Shown here piece by piece: positions 52,195 to 62,587 of a DNA stretch of 64,000 bases; within the stretch, counting starts at the first letter, position 1; each line of letters opens with the position of its first letter. The stretch is from Eikenella glucosivorans (lineage in GTDB: Bacteria > Pseudomonadota > Gammaproteobacteria > Burkholderiales > Neisseriaceae), in contig NZ_JACSGR010000007.1 in assembly GCF_016025525.2 (NCBI RefSeq), forward strand, positions 1 to 64,000, in the 5' to 3' direction. A program made the translations under genes and the position numbers. The notes beneath the pieces were generated by a model. The model saw nothing but the letters and a program-made list of their open reading frames with translations, was not told the origin of the DNA and made no database searches.

Positions 52195-52626
52195 ATGCAA
52201 CCCTATCCGCCCCCTTCCCACCCTGCCCACAACCTGCTGCGCCTCAGCCTGCTTGCCGGCGCTGTTTTCCTGTTTGCCGGCTGCTCTCTTAGCAGCCAAC
52301 TTACCCGCAGCATGAGCAAATCCATCGGCAAACCCTTCAGTGAAGTCGTTCGCGAACACGGCCAACGCCCTGTGTTCGGCCCAACCAGAGAGAGCAACAA
52401 CCGCTACCGCTACACCTACAAATACTACCGCACCCGCTATGCCGGTACCGAAAACCTCGGCACCTACAACAACCCCGGCATAGGCACCGGCCGCACCACC
52501 TATTTTGCCCATGTCTGCTATGCACGCGACCTTATCCAAACCTATTGGACTGACGCCAACGGCATTGTGGTGGATGGAACTTGGCATCTCAGCCGCGAAT
52601 GGCGGATTGACTGCAACGAACGTTAA
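52195..52626 (+). CDS. Hypothetical lipoprotein, Tyr-rich
   Basis: This 143-residue protein has a hydrophobic signal and lipobox (FLFAGCSLSS, cysteine near residue 30). The mature part begins with helical SLSSQLTRSMSKSIGKPFSEVVREHG, resembling small outer-membrane lipoproteins of unknown function, and then has a Tyr/Arg/Gly-rich stretch (NNRYRYTYKYYRTRYAG). ACAAGGAGC is a strong ribosome binding site. The tail includes HVCYARDLIQTYW and a second cysteine near the end. It converges on uspA. Confidence 0.75.
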   Translation: MQPYPPPSHPAHNLLRLSLLAGAVFLFAGCSLSSQLTRSMSKSIGKPFSEVVREHGQRPVFGPTRESNNRYRYTYKYYRTRYAGTENLGTYNNPGIGTGRTTYFAHVCYARDLIQTYWTDANGIVVDGTWHLSREWRIDCNER

Positions 52627-52671
52627 CACCACGCACCGCATCCCGCCAGCCTCTAAGGCTGCCTGAAAACC

Positions 52672-52704
52672 AAAAGGCTACCTGAAAATTTTCAGGTAGC
52701 CTTC
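52672..52704. terminator. Inverted DUS hairpin between convergent genes
   Basis: AAAAGGCTACCTGAAAATTTT and its inverse overlap, between the lipoprotein (+) and uspA (-). It probably stops both. A simDUS-type copy lies just before it at 52656-52667. Confidence 0.7.
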
Positions 52705-52729
52705 ATTTATCCCAATTCAAACCGCAGCC

Positions 52730-53194
52730 TTAAGCCTCACGGCGGATAATCAGCAGCGGCAGGCGGGTTTCGCGCATCACGGTTTCGGCGAAGCTGCCCA
52801 TCAAGAGGTGCATCAGGCCGGTGCGGCCGTGCGTGCCCAGCACCAAAAGGTCGGCCTTCTGCTCGGTGGCGTAGTCCACCAGGCTCTTGGCCATGTCGCG
52901 CGCATTTTTGCTGATCACCAGCAAATGGCGGCCGATTTGCGCGTTTTCGCCCAGCATGCCGCGCGCCTGCTTGACGGCGGCATCCAGAATGGCGTTGCCC
53001 TGCTCGGTGGCGGCGGTTTCGTAGTTTTCATACTGCAAAAACTCGGGCGCCACGGTGGCCACGTATTCGGCCGGGTTGGCCACGTGCACCAGCGTGAGCG
53101 CCGCGCCGGTGGCCTGCGCCAGCCCGCAGGCCTGTTTGAGCGCATGCTGCGAAGTACGGCTGCCGTCTACTGCAATCACGATTTGTTTGTACAT
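52730..53194 (-). CDS. uspA: Universal stress protein UspA family
   Basis: This 154-residue protein starts YKQIVIAVDGSRTSQHALKQACGLA and ends with the nucleotide-binding pattern LVLGTHGRTGLMHLLMGSFAETVMRE, the G-x2-G-x9-G-S signature of ATP-binding UspA proteins. It should accumulate under stress; its client processes are unknown. The ATG at 53194 has CAGGAGAAG upstream. It is divergent from tcdA and convergent with a lipoprotein gene. Confidence 0.92.
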   Translation of the reverse strand: MYKQIVIAVDGSRTSQHALKQACGLAQATGAALTLVHVANPAEYVATVAPEFLQYENYETAATEQGNAILDAAVKQARGMLGENAQIGRHLLVISKNARDMAKSLVDYATEQKADLLVLGTHGRTGLMHLLMGSFAETVMRETRLPLLIIRREA

Positions 53195-53312
53195 ACTCTT
53201 CTCCTGAGTGAACAATATTCCGATGCCTCCGCGCCCGGGCGGGAAACACCCTCAAATCTCCGCTCGCACACCGGCAACAGCCGCCGAACGGGTCTTCCTG
53301 ATACGTTTACAG

Positions 53313-53318
53313 TATAAT
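53313..53318 (+). promoter_or_regulatory. Probable -10 box of tcdA
   Basis: ACAGTATAATACC has a perfect TATAAT, 50 bases before the tcdA ATG. The -35 is not convincing. Confidence 0.45.
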
Positions 53319-53367
53319 ACCGAAGTGCCGAATGTGCCATTTTTTCCGATTGCTTTTGCTCAAAACG

Positions 53368-54144
53368 ATGACAGATTTTTCCCCAAACAGCCGCCGCTTC
53401 GGCGGCATTTCCCGCCTCTACGGCGCCGCCGCCCTGCAACAATTTGCCAACGCGCACGTGTGCGTGGTGGGCGTGGGCGGCGTGGGCTCCTGGGCGGTGG
53501 AGGCGCTGGCGCGCAGCGGCGTGGGCCGGCTCACGCTGATTGATTTGGACAACGTGGCCGAATCCAACACCAACCGCCAGCTCCACGCCCTCACCGACAA
53601 TTTCGGCCTGCCCAAGGTAACCGCGCTGCACCGGCGCATCCTGCAAATCAACCCGGCCTGCAGCGTGCGCGAAATCGAAGATTTTGTGGATGCTGAAAAC
53701 GTGGGCACGCTCTTTGCCGAGCCGTTTGACTTTGTGATCGACGCCATCGACCAAGTGCGCGTGAAGGCCGCCATGTCCGCGCATTTTGTGGCGCGGAAGC
53801 AGGCGTTTGTGGTATCCGGCGGCGCGGGCGGCCAGCGCGACCCCGCCCTCATCCGCCGCGCCGACCTCGCCCGCACCACCCACGACCCGCTGCTGGCCAA
53901 CCTGCGCTACACCCTGCGCCGCCGCCACGGCTTCCCGCGTGACCCCAAACAGCGCATGAAAGTGAGCTGCATTTATTCCGAAGAAAACGTTACCCCGCCG
54001 CAAATCGAGGCCGCCTGCGAAACCGATGCCGCGCCGCAGGGCCTCTCCTGCGCGGGCTACGGCGCCAGTATGCTGGTTACCGCCGCCTTCGGCCTGTTTT
54101 GCGCGCAGGCGGCTATCGAACACCTGGCCGCCCAAGTCAAATAA
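53368..54144 (+). CDS. tcdA: tRNA threonylcarbamoyladenosine dehydratase
   Basis: This 258-residue E1-like enzyme (CsdL/YgdL) cyclises t6A37 of tRNAs to ct6A using ATP. The adenylation fold shows VCVVGVGGVGSWAVEALARSGVGRLTLIDLDNVAESNTNRQ and FVIDAIDQVRVKAAM. The C-terminal GYGASMLVTAAFGLFCAQAAI is also conserved. It normally works with the CsdA-CsdE sulfur pair, not seen here. The ATG at 53368 is used because the family starts at about FSPNSRRFGGISRLYG; the earlier ATG is 12 codons upstream. It is followed 24 bases later by a YdiL-like gene. Confidence 0.93.
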   Translation: MTDFSPNSRRFGGISRLYGAAALQQFANAHVCVVGVGGVGSWAVEALARSGVGRLTLIDLDNVAESNTNRQLHALTDNFGLPKVTALHRRILQINPACSVREIEDFVDAENVGTLFAEPFDFVIDAIDQVRVKAAMSAHFVARKQAFVVSGGAGGQRDPALIRRADLARTTHDPLLANLRYTLRRRHGFPRDPKQRMKVSCIYSEENVTPPQIEAACETDAAPQGLSCAGYGASMLVTAAFGLFCAQAAIEHLAAQVK

Positions 54145-54168
54145 ATTGCTTATTCCAAAAGGACAACC

Positions 54169-54642
54169 ATGTCTCCCATCGAACTGAAAGCCCTGCGCCT
54201 CAACCTGAACCTCACCGCGGCCGAAGCCGGCCAAGCCCTCGTGCCCAACGTGGATTTCCCCCACGGCGCCACCGCCGCAGAATGGGAAAGCTGGGAAGCC
54301 GGCGAGGCGGCCATCCCGCTGCACGTGGTGGCCGCCGTGGAAACCCGCCTCAACCAGAAATACCAGGCCATCGACGACTACGCCGAGCAAATCGCCCGCC
54401 AGGCCGAAGGCGGCGAGCCCGCCATCGCCTTGTGGTATCCCGACGAGCGCTCCTGCATCGGCATTGCCGACTGGCGCATCAGCCAGAGCGTGGCCGGCGA
54501 AGTGGCCGCCATGGGCGGGCGCGTGGTACTGTTCGACGCCGAAGCCTACCGCGCCTGGCGCGAGCAGTACGGCCACGCCGCCGACACCCCCGCCAACCGC
54601 CGGCGCTGGGCGCAGGAACAGTTTGCCGCGAGCCGGGCTTAA
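54169..54642 (+). CDS. YdiL-like (DUF1870) helix-turn-helix protein
   Basis: This 157-residue protein starts MSPIELKALRLNLNLTAAEAGQAL, with AAEWESWEAGEAAIPLHVV as in YdiL and the Aca2-like group. These have an N-terminal helix-turn-helix, so DNA binding is plausible. The C-terminal half (ALWYPDERSCIGIADWRISQSV, GGRVVLFDAEAYRAW) is a separate small domain. AAAGGACAACC precedes the ATG. It is probably co-transcribed with tcdA, though I know no functional link. It ends at an inverted DUS pair. Confidence 0.82.
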   Translation: MSPIELKALRLNLNLTAAEAGQALVPNVDFPHGATAAEWESWEAGEAAIPLHVVAAVETRLNQKYQAIDDYAEQIARQAEGGEPAIALWYPDERSCIGIADWRISQSVAGEVAAMGGRVVLFDAEAYRAWREQYGHAADTPANRRRWAQEQFAASRA

Positions 54643-54662
54643 TCGGTTTATCCGTAAGCAAT

Positions 54663-54720
54663 AAAAGGCTACCTGAAAACTTCGCTTTCTGCGGAAGCGT
54701 CGTTTCAGGTAGCCTTTTAT
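54663..54720 (+). terminator. Inverted DUS pair after the YdiL-like gene
   Basis: TAAAAGGCTACCTGAAAAC and its inverse flank a loop that itself contains GCTTTCTGCGGAAGC, giving an extended hairpin with a T-rich tail. Confidence 0.65.
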
Positions 54721-54810
54721 TGCTGATAAGCGGTATGGATAGCTTTTTCAGGTAGCCTTTTCTGTATCCCTTCGGGCTACCTGAAAAATATTTGGCACAG
54801 ATATGGCCGC

Positions 54811-55254
54811 CTATTCAAACATCTGCTGCCATTGCGCCAGCCGCTCGGCAAACGGCCACTCCACGCTGTCGAGCAGGTTTTTGGCAATCAGCCCCAATTC
54901 GGTGTCGCCTTCGATTTGCAATTTGCGTTTGAAAAACAGGGTGTCGGGGTCTTCTTCGCGCAGCATCATGCGCAGGAAGTCGGCGCTGTTGGCAGCCAAG
55001 CGCAGGTCGGGCGCGCCTTCAAAATCCCTGTCCAAAAAGCGTTCGCCATCAGCGGTAAAACGCACGCTGATGCCCGCGTCCAGTACGTCGATTTCGAAGG
55101 TGCGGCCGGCAAACAGGCTCATGTCGGCGGGCAGGAGGCCGCGTTTCAGCATGATATTCAGGGTCTTGACCAAGGCAAAACGCGGCGGCAGGGCGGGCAG
55201 GCGGCGGCCGATTGCGGCGCACCATTGGGGCAGGATGATGTCGGGGAGGGGCAT
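54811..55254 (-). CDS. ubiT: Ubiquinone biosynthesis accessory factor UbiT (SCP2 domain)
   Basis: This 147-residue protein has an SCP2-type lipid-binding fold: PPRFALVKTLNIMLKRGLLP, FEIDVLDAGISVRFTADGERF, RLAANSADFLRMMLREEDPDTLFFKRKLQIEGDTELGLIAKNLLDSVEW. This matches UbiT (YhbT), which binds the polyprenyl intermediates in the oxygen-independent ubiquinone pathway. The presence of ubiV and ubiU a short distance away supports the assignment. It is transcribed alone, leftwards, away from ubiV by an orphan gene. Confidence 0.9.
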   Translation of the reverse strand: MPLPDIILPQWCAAIGRRLPALPPRFALVKTLNIMLKRGLLPADMSLFAGRTFEIDVLDAGISVRFTADGERFLDRDFEGAPDLRLAANSADFLRMMLREEDPDTLFFKRKLQIEGDTELGLIAKNLLDSVEWPFAERLAQWQQMFE

Positions 55255-55391
55255 GATGGTTTCCTTTTCCGTTTCGTTCGGACTTTATTTTGGCTTTGCC
55301 GAAAATTCGCTTTCTTCGGGAACGTTGTTTTCACTGCGTTGAAGCTTACACTTTCAGGTAACCTTTCAACCGAGTTTGACTGTTTCCATTT

Positions 55392-55766
55392 TTAAAGCTC
55401 TTGCCAATGTATATTTTCAGGCCGGGCTTGCTGTTTGAAAAATGCCAACGCCGCCGTTTCCATCTCTCGCTCCTCAACGACGCTGGAACACGGCAATTCG
55501 ATTGTTGTGCCGTTGTTGTTCTCGTAAAACACGCATATCCCTCCCCGATGCGGATGATTGCCTGCCGAGATGTGGCTTTCTCCGTCAGCCATATAGTACA
55601 GAACACATTGGTTGGATTTCACAAAAATATTCAGTTGTGGAAACCCGTTTTCCGCATGGCTTAAGATGAAATGGTTGGCTGAATATTTATGCCTTGTTTT
55701 CAATAACTTTCTCAAGCATTCTTCATCCCTTACCACAAATTCCGCTAAAAAATCATCCAAATACAT
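55392..55766 (-). CDS. Small orphan, possible Imm1-type immunity protein
   Basis: This 124-residue soluble, acidic protein has the pattern QLNIFVKSNQCVLYYMADGE, GGICVFYENNNGTTIELPCSSVV and ALAFFKQQARPENIHWQEL. A central strand pair with YY followed by a glycine-rich strand and a final Ala-x-x-Phe-Phe...W resembles the Imm1 immunity family. No toxin partner is visible in the window. Lower GC than its neighbours and its position between ubiT and ubiV point to insertion. The family call is tentative. Confidence 0.6.
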   Translation of the reverse strand: MYLDDFLAEFVVRDEECLRKLLKTRHKYSANHFILSHAENGFPQLNIFVKSNQCVLYYMADGESHISAGNHPHRGGICVFYENNNGTTIELPCSSVVEEREMETAALAFFKQQARPENIHWQEL

Positions 55767-55845
55767 TTGAGCCTCTTTACTATCCCTATATGTGCTGTCT
55801 GATCTCTAACGATAAGTTGGCAACGTAATTTTCAGGTAGCCTTTT

Positions 55846-56766
55846 TCAAGCGGCGTGATTGCCGTAGGCTTGGCGGTGGGCTTCCACGGCCTCTATGCCG
55901 GGCTTGCCCAGCCAATAGCCGTCCACGGGGGTGCCGGTGGCGAGGCGGGCGAGTTCGGGCAGGGCTTCGTCCAAACTGATTTGGCCGTCGAGCACGGCGC
56001 GGTGTAGGGCGATGATGCGCGGCATGTCGGTGAGCTGGGGCGAGAGGCGCAGGATGTGTACGCCGATGGCGGCCATGTCGGCGTGGTGCGGCAGCAGGCA
56101 TTGGCTGCCGTAGGACATGGTTTGGATGCCGTTGATGGTGAGGAAGGGTTGGCCTTCGCGGGTGTTCATGGTGAGGCCGTGTTCGTGGTCGAGGCAGCGG
56201 AATTCGCAGCTGTCTTTGTTGAGGTTGTAGTGCCGAGCGGTGAAGCAGCGGGAGGAGTAGGCTAGGGGGATTTTGCCCCAAGCGAAGATTTCGGTTTCGA
56301 TGTTTTGTGATGCGGCGGCGATGGCGGCGACTTTGCCGCGTTCGAGTTCGGCGGGGGCGACCCAGCGGTATGCACCGAGGTTTTGGAAGAGTTGCAGGGT
56401 GGCTTCGTTGTAGATGTTGAGGCTGGCGCCGGCTACGATGGGGATGTCGTGTTCGCGGGCGAGTTTGACCGCGCCCATGTCGTTGGCTTCAATTTTGAAT
56501 TGGCTTTGGCCGGTGATTTTGCGCAGGCGTTTGAGGTCGGATTCGCTTTCGAGCAGCACTTGGGAGGAAAGGATGATTTCTTTGCCGCTGTCGGCGAGGT
56601 CTTGGGCGAGGCCGAACCAGTCGTCGAAACGCATTTTCTGGCGGCGGGAGCAGACGGTTTCGCCCAGATAGATGGTGTCGAGCGGGGTGTCGAGCATGGC
56701 GGCGTAGAATTCGAGCAGGGTTTCTTTCTGCCAGAAGAATTGCACGGGGGCGAGGGAGAGTTTCAT
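55846..56766 (-). CDS. ubiV: UbiV, oxygen-independent ubiquinone hydroxylase subunit
   Basis: This 306-residue peptidase-U32-like protein holds a [4Fe-4S] cluster. Expected cysteines are present: GETVCSRR, then SSRCFTARHYNLNKDSCEFRCLDHE. UbiU-UbiV form the O2-independent hydroxylase that adds ring hydroxyls to ubiquinone precursors using prephenate. The N-terminal KLSLAPVQFFWQKETLLEFY and GGASLNIYNE-like stretch also fit. The ATG at 56766 has AAGGAAC upstream. It is followed by the small orphan and then ubiT. Confidence 0.92.
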   Translation of the reverse strand: MKLSLAPVQFFWQKETLLEFYAAMLDTPLDTIYLGETVCSRRQKMRFDDWFGLAQDLADSGKEIILSSQVLLESESDLKRLRKITGQSQFKIEANDMGAVKLAREHDIPIVAGASLNIYNEATLQLFQNLGAYRWVAPAELERGKVAAIAAASQNIETEIFAWGKIPLAYSSRCFTARHYNLNKDSCEFRCLDHEHGLTMNTREGQPFLTINGIQTMSYGSQCLLPHHADMAAIGVHILRLSPQLTDMPRIIALHRAVLDGQISLDEALPELARLATGTPVDGYWLGKPGIEAVEAHRQAYGNHAA

Positions 56767-56791
56767 GGGTGTTCCTTTTTTCAGGTAGCCT

Positions 56792-56803
56792 TTCAGACGG
56801 CCT
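56792..56803 (-). repeat. AG-DUS-type uptake sequence of Neisseria
   Basis: TTCAGACGGCCT is the inverse of AGGCCGTCTGAA, the DUS dialect of several Neisseria species rather than the local type, placed directly beside a local DUS. Confidence 0.85.
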
Positions 56804-57125
56804 GATTGTGTTCGGCTTCGGCGGCATAAATATATTGCATCAGGCTTTCGATAAAGGCGGCCAGGTCGCGCTGCCACGAATGGCGGTTGGTTTTGGTGAA
56901 ATACAGCGAGATTTCGGGCTTTTCCATTAAGTAGCAGCCGAAGCTGGCATACAGCGGCGTGATGCCGGTGTCGTGGGCGTTGTGGAAGGCGATGCTGAGC
57001 GGCAGGGTGAAATAGGGGTGCGCCAGCGTCCACACGGCGGGGAAGGCGGGGGTGTCTTCTTCGGCGGCCACGGTAAGGTCGTGTTTGTAGAGGGCGTTGC
57101 GCAGGTCTTCGATGTGTTTTTTCAT
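56793..57125 (-). CDS. Hypothetical protein in the ubi region
   Basis: This 110-residue soluble protein reads KKHIEDLRNALYKHDLTVAAE, VWTLAHPYFTLPLSIAFHNAHDTG, FGCYLMEKPEISLYF and RDLAAFIESLMQYIYAAEAEHNQ. I do not recognise it. The stop overlaps the AG-DUS at 56792-56803, and another AG-DUS follows upstream of its start (57161). It is read in the same direction as ubiV, 27 bases before the ubiV start. It may be part of a block imported from Neisseria. Confidence 0.65.
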   Translation of the reverse strand: MKKHIEDLRNALYKHDLTVAAEEDTPAFPAVWTLAHPYFTLPLSIAFHNAHDTGITPLYASFGCYLMEKPEISLYFTKTNRHSWQRDLAAFIESLMQYIYAAEAEHNQAV

Positions 57126-57160
57126 GCTCTTATTTTTCGCACTGTTTTTCAGGTAGCCTT

Positions 57161-57172
57161 TTCAGACGGCCT
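57161..57172 (-). repeat. AG-DUS-type uptake sequence between local DUS
   Basis: TTTTCAGGTAGCCT, TTCAGACGGCCT and AGGCTACCTGAAAA lie in series at 57147-57186, a foreign DUS sandwiched between two local ones. Confidence 0.85.
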
Positions 57173-57215
57173 GAGAGGCTACCTGAAAATTCTTCCGGCC
57201 TGTTGCATTTGCCGT

Positions 57216-57491
57216 TCACCGGCTTTGCGTGATGAGAACGGTTTGCCGGCTTTCTCGGGCGATATAGACGCACACGTCTTTCAAACCGGAAACTTCCAGC
57301 CAGTCCGCAGCGGGCACTTCTTCATAAAAGTGAACCAAATCGCACACGGTTTCCCGGCAAGGTACATTCTTGTGAATTTCGACGCGGCAGCGGGACAAAT
57401 CGATATTCAGCTTGGCGGCAAAACTTTCCGCATCGCGAACCGCCTGCACAATCAGCGCAACATATTCGGGGGCAATCTCGAAACTCATCAT
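57216..57491 (-). CDS. Small hypothetical protein
   Basis: This 91-residue acidic soluble protein includes VALIVQAVRDAESFAAKLNIDLS, ETVCDLVHFYEEVPAADWLEVSGLKDVCVYI. No family is recognised. It follows the 57511-58032 gene by 19 bases in the same direction, so the two are very likely co-translated and may act together. The pair sits between AG-DUS sites. Confidence 0.65.
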   Translation of the reverse strand: MMSFEIAPEYVALIVQAVRDAESFAAKLNIDLSRCRVEIHKNVPCRETVCDLVHFYEEVPAADWLEVSGLKDVCVYIARESRQTVLITQSR

Positions 57492-57510
57492 TTCCTTCCC
57501 ACTTGCCGGT

Positions 57511-58032
57511 TCAGGCCAATTCTTCGTTCACGATTTCGCGCCGTTTCCCCTGCGGGCTGATGAGTTCGATGACCAGCGCGTCCATGCCGTCTTGTTGCAA
57601 CTGCTCGAAGCTGACGGTGTTGCCGTTGGCCAGTTCGATTTTGCCGTTTTCATCGCAGAAATCTTCGCGTTCGGCGGCGTAGTCAATGTTGTAAAAGGCG
57701 CGGATTTCGATTTGATACAGGGTGTCGTCCAAATCTTGCAGCGGGCGGTTTGCCAGCGTTTCTTCAGAATATTCATCGCACAGCATGGCGTTGTAGCCGT
57801 GCCGTCCGCCGTCGAACAACAGGATTTCGCGCCCGCTTTCCGGCTCGACCGCGGTGATTTTGGCGGGCGCGGCTTCGGTATCGGTAATCAGGCCGTCACA
57901 AAGTTCGCCGTAGTAGCGGATGCGGAAACGGCTTGCGCCGTCCAGCGCGATAGCGAAGCGGTATTCGGTTTGGTCGGGGCTGTGCAGGCTGCCGAGGCGG
58001 ACATAGGCTTGCAGGTGGGTGGGTACGGGCAT
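57511..58032 (-). CDS. Hypothetical protein paired with the small downstream ORF
   Basis: This 173-residue acidic soluble protein has beta-rich content (YRFAIALDGASRFRIRYYGELCDGLI, LQDLDDTLYQIEIRAFYNIDYAAERED, DALVIELISPQGKRREIV). I do not recognise it; a carbohydrate- or peptide-binding fold is possible but unsupported. AAAGGAAACATC precedes the ATG. Its start is 24 bases downstream of the AG-DUS at 58056 on this strand. Confidence 0.68.
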   Translation of the reverse strand: MPVPTHLQAYVRLGSLHSPDQTEYRFAIALDGASRFRIRYYGELCDGLITDTEAAPAKITAVEPESGREILLFDGGRHGYNAMLCDEYSEETLANRPLQDLDDTLYQIEIRAFYNIDYAAEREDFCDENGKIELANGNTVSFEQLQQDGMDALVIELISPQGKRREIVNEELA

Positions 58033-58055
58033 GATGTTTCCTTTGTATATTGGTT

Positions 58056-58067
58056 TTCAGACGGCCT
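58056..58067 (-). repeat. AG-DUS-type uptake sequence
   Basis: TTCAGACGGCCT, the Neisseria AG-DUS, is followed immediately by a local DUS at about 58069-58082. Confidence 0.85.
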
Positions 58068-58094
58068 TGAGGCTACCTGAAAATGTGTGCTTCA

Positions 58095-58215
58095 GGCAAT
58101 TTGAGCTACAAATCTCGTTTTAACTTCGTTGAAGTTCACGCTTTCAGGTAGCCTTTTCAGACGGCCTGAGAGGCTACCTGAAAACGAACGCAGAGAGTTT
58201 CTGCGAAGCTAAAAA
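58095..58215. repeat. DUS-linked repeat units with mixed uptake sequences
   Basis: ACAAATCTCGTTTTAACTTC and GAAGTTCACGCTTTCAGGTAGCC, then an AG-DUS (58156-58167), a local DUS and GAGAGTTTCTGCGAAGCTAAAA occur in series upstream of the 57511-58032 gene. Confidence 0.7.
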
Positions 58216-58221
58216 TATCCG

Positions 58222-58233
58222 AGGCCGTCTGAA
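58222..58233 (+). repeat. AG-DUS-type uptake sequence at the ubiU 3' end
   Basis: AGGCCGTCTGAA ends 3 bases beyond the ubiU stop. With 58156-58167 it forms an inverted pair of the foreign dialect, a possible imported terminator for ubiU. Confidence 0.75.
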
Positions 58234-58235
58234 AC

Positions 58236-59309
58236 CTACTTCCAAGGCCGGTTGTACGCGCCCAGCGTGCTCTGGCTGCCTTCGGAAACCTTGCCCAAAG
58301 CCGCATCCCACGCGGGGGTTACGCGGTAGTGCGCGGGGTCGGCGGCGGCCGCGTCCAAAGCCTGCCGCAGCGTGCGCGTTACCTGCGCGGTGTACATCGG
58401 GCTGCGCTGGCGGCCTTCCACCTTCACCGCCGCCACGCCGATTTTAATCAGCTCGGGCAGCACGGAGAGCACGTTCAGGCTGGTGGGCTCTTCCAGCGCG
58501 TAGTAGGTTTCATCGTTCACTTCAAAACGGCCTTTGCATAGCGTGGGGTAGCCCGCCGGTTCGTCTTGGTTGAACTGGTCGATCAGCACCCGGTTAAGCC
58601 GCACGTTCATCTTGTCGGGCAGTTGCTCCCACCGCACGGCCTTGGCGGGCGAACACACGCCCTGCATATTCGGTGATTCGCCCGTGGCGTAGCTCGACAG
58701 GATGCAACGCCCTTCCACCATCACGCACAGACTGCCGAAGCCGAACACTTCAATCTCCACATCCGTGTTGTCTATCACATGCTTCACCTGGTCGATGGTG
58801 AGCACGCGCGGCAGCACGGCGCGGCGGATGCCGAACAACTCGCGCATCAGGTTAATCGCTTCATAATTGGTGGCCGAACCCTGCACCGACATGTGCAGGC
58901 GCAAATCGGGATGCTTTTTGCAGGCGTAATCCATCACGGCGGGGTCGGCCACTATCACCGCGTCCGCGCCCAAATCGGCGGCGGTGTCCACCGCGTGCTG
59001 CCAGCGTGCCACCTGCCCGGCTTGGGCGTAAGTGTTGATGGCCATCAGCACGTGCCGCCCGCGCTCGTGGGCGTAGCGGATGCCTTCGATGGTGGATTTT
59101 TGGTCGAAATTCAGGCCGGGGAAATTGCGCGCGTTGGTGGCGTCTTTCAGCCCCATGTACACCGTGTCTGCGCCGTTGTCCACGGCGGTTTTCAGGGCGG
59201 GCAGGTTGCCGGCGGGGCAGACGAGTTCGGGCGCTTTGCCGCGCGCTGCGGGCTGCGGCTTGGCGGCGGGGCGGGTTTGATGGGTGGGCTGGAAATCGTC
59301 GAACAGCAT
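58236..59309 (-). CDS. ubiU: UbiU, oxygen-independent ubiquinone hydroxylase subunit
   Basis: This 357-residue protein is the partner of UbiV. It carries ELVCPAGNLPALKTAVDNGADTVYMGLKDATNARNF at the start of the family domain (about residue 28), LHMSVQGSATNYEAINLM, and the cluster cysteines GSLCVMVEGRC, QGVCSPAKAVRW and YPTLCKGRFE. An N-terminal extension of about 27 residues (FQPTHQTRPAAKPQPAARGK) is not typical. On its own strand, an FNR-like box and a -10 box lie upstream. Together with ubiV and ubiT it would make ubiquinone without oxygen. Confidence 0.93.
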   Translation of the reverse strand: MLFDDFQPTHQTRPAAKPQPAARGKAPELVCPAGNLPALKTAVDNGADTVYMGLKDATNARNFPGLNFDQKSTIEGIRYAHERGRHVLMAINTYAQAGQVARWQHAVDTAADLGADAVIVADPAVMDYACKKHPDLRLHMSVQGSATNYEAINLMRELFGIRRAVLPRVLTIDQVKHVIDNTDVEIEVFGFGSLCVMVEGRCILSSYATGESPNMQGVCSPAKAVRWEQLPDKMNVRLNRVLIDQFNQDEPAGYPTLCKGRFEVNDETYYALEEPTSLNVLSVLPELIKIGVAAVKVEGRQRSPMYTAQVTRTLRQALDAAAADPAHYRVTPAWDAALGKVSEGSQSTLGAYNRPWK

Positions 59310-59342
59310 GGCTGGGCTCGCTTTGGGCAGGTTAGGTTAGGC

Positions 59343-59348
59343 ATTCTA
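59343..59348 (-). promoter_or_regulatory. Probable -10 box of ubiU
   Basis: On the minus strand TAGAAT lies at a distance that would place transcription start near 59336 and the FNR-like box centred close to -41.5. Confidence 0.5.
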
Positions 59349-59370
59349 GGGGGATTGCCGGGCGCGGGCG

Positions 59371-59384
59371 CTGATTTAAATCAA
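59371..59384 (-). promoter_or_regulatory. FNR-like box upstream of ubiU
   Basis: The palindrome TTGATTTAAATCAG (minus strand) differs from the FNR consensus TTGAT-N4-ATCAA at one base. It is about 68 bases before the ubiU start and about 41 bases before a start site implied by the -10 box, the class II activator position. Confidence 0.65.
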
Positions 59385-59635
59385 GCCTAAGAAGTGCAAA
59401 ATATTTTTTAGCTTCGCAGAAACTCAAAAAAATTGAAACGCAGCGCAAAGATGCCCCGCAAAGCCCAAACCTTCCCGCCCGATTGCAAGCCGCCCGTTCC
59501 TACTTTATTTTTCAGGTAGCCTCCCGCCGCCAGGTAGGATGCAGTAAAATCACGCCCAATTTTTGTTATCGGGCGGCTTGTGCGCCAAGCTGCCCGAGGC
59601 TACCTGAAAATCTATCTTCACTGTAAAGAGACACC

Positions 59636-62536
<2,901 letters not shown>

Positions 62537-62554
62537 ATCAATTCCATACTAATG

Positions 62555-62587
62555 AAAGGCTACCTGAATTTTTCAGGTAGCCTTTTT
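62555..62587 (+). terminator. Inverted DUS terminator of alaS
   Basis: AAAGGCTACCTGAA and TTCAGGTAGCCTTTTT are separated by 3 bases, ending in a T run, 18 bases after the alaS stop. Confidence 0.8.

Larger units (their letters stand above)
59310..59635. other. Divergent ubiU-alaS promoter region
   Basis: This 326-base gap contains the FNR-like box, a -10 box for ubiU, GCGAAGCTAAAA-type repeats near 59410-59425 and two DUS near 59510 and 59596. No ORF is supported. Confidence 0.6.
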
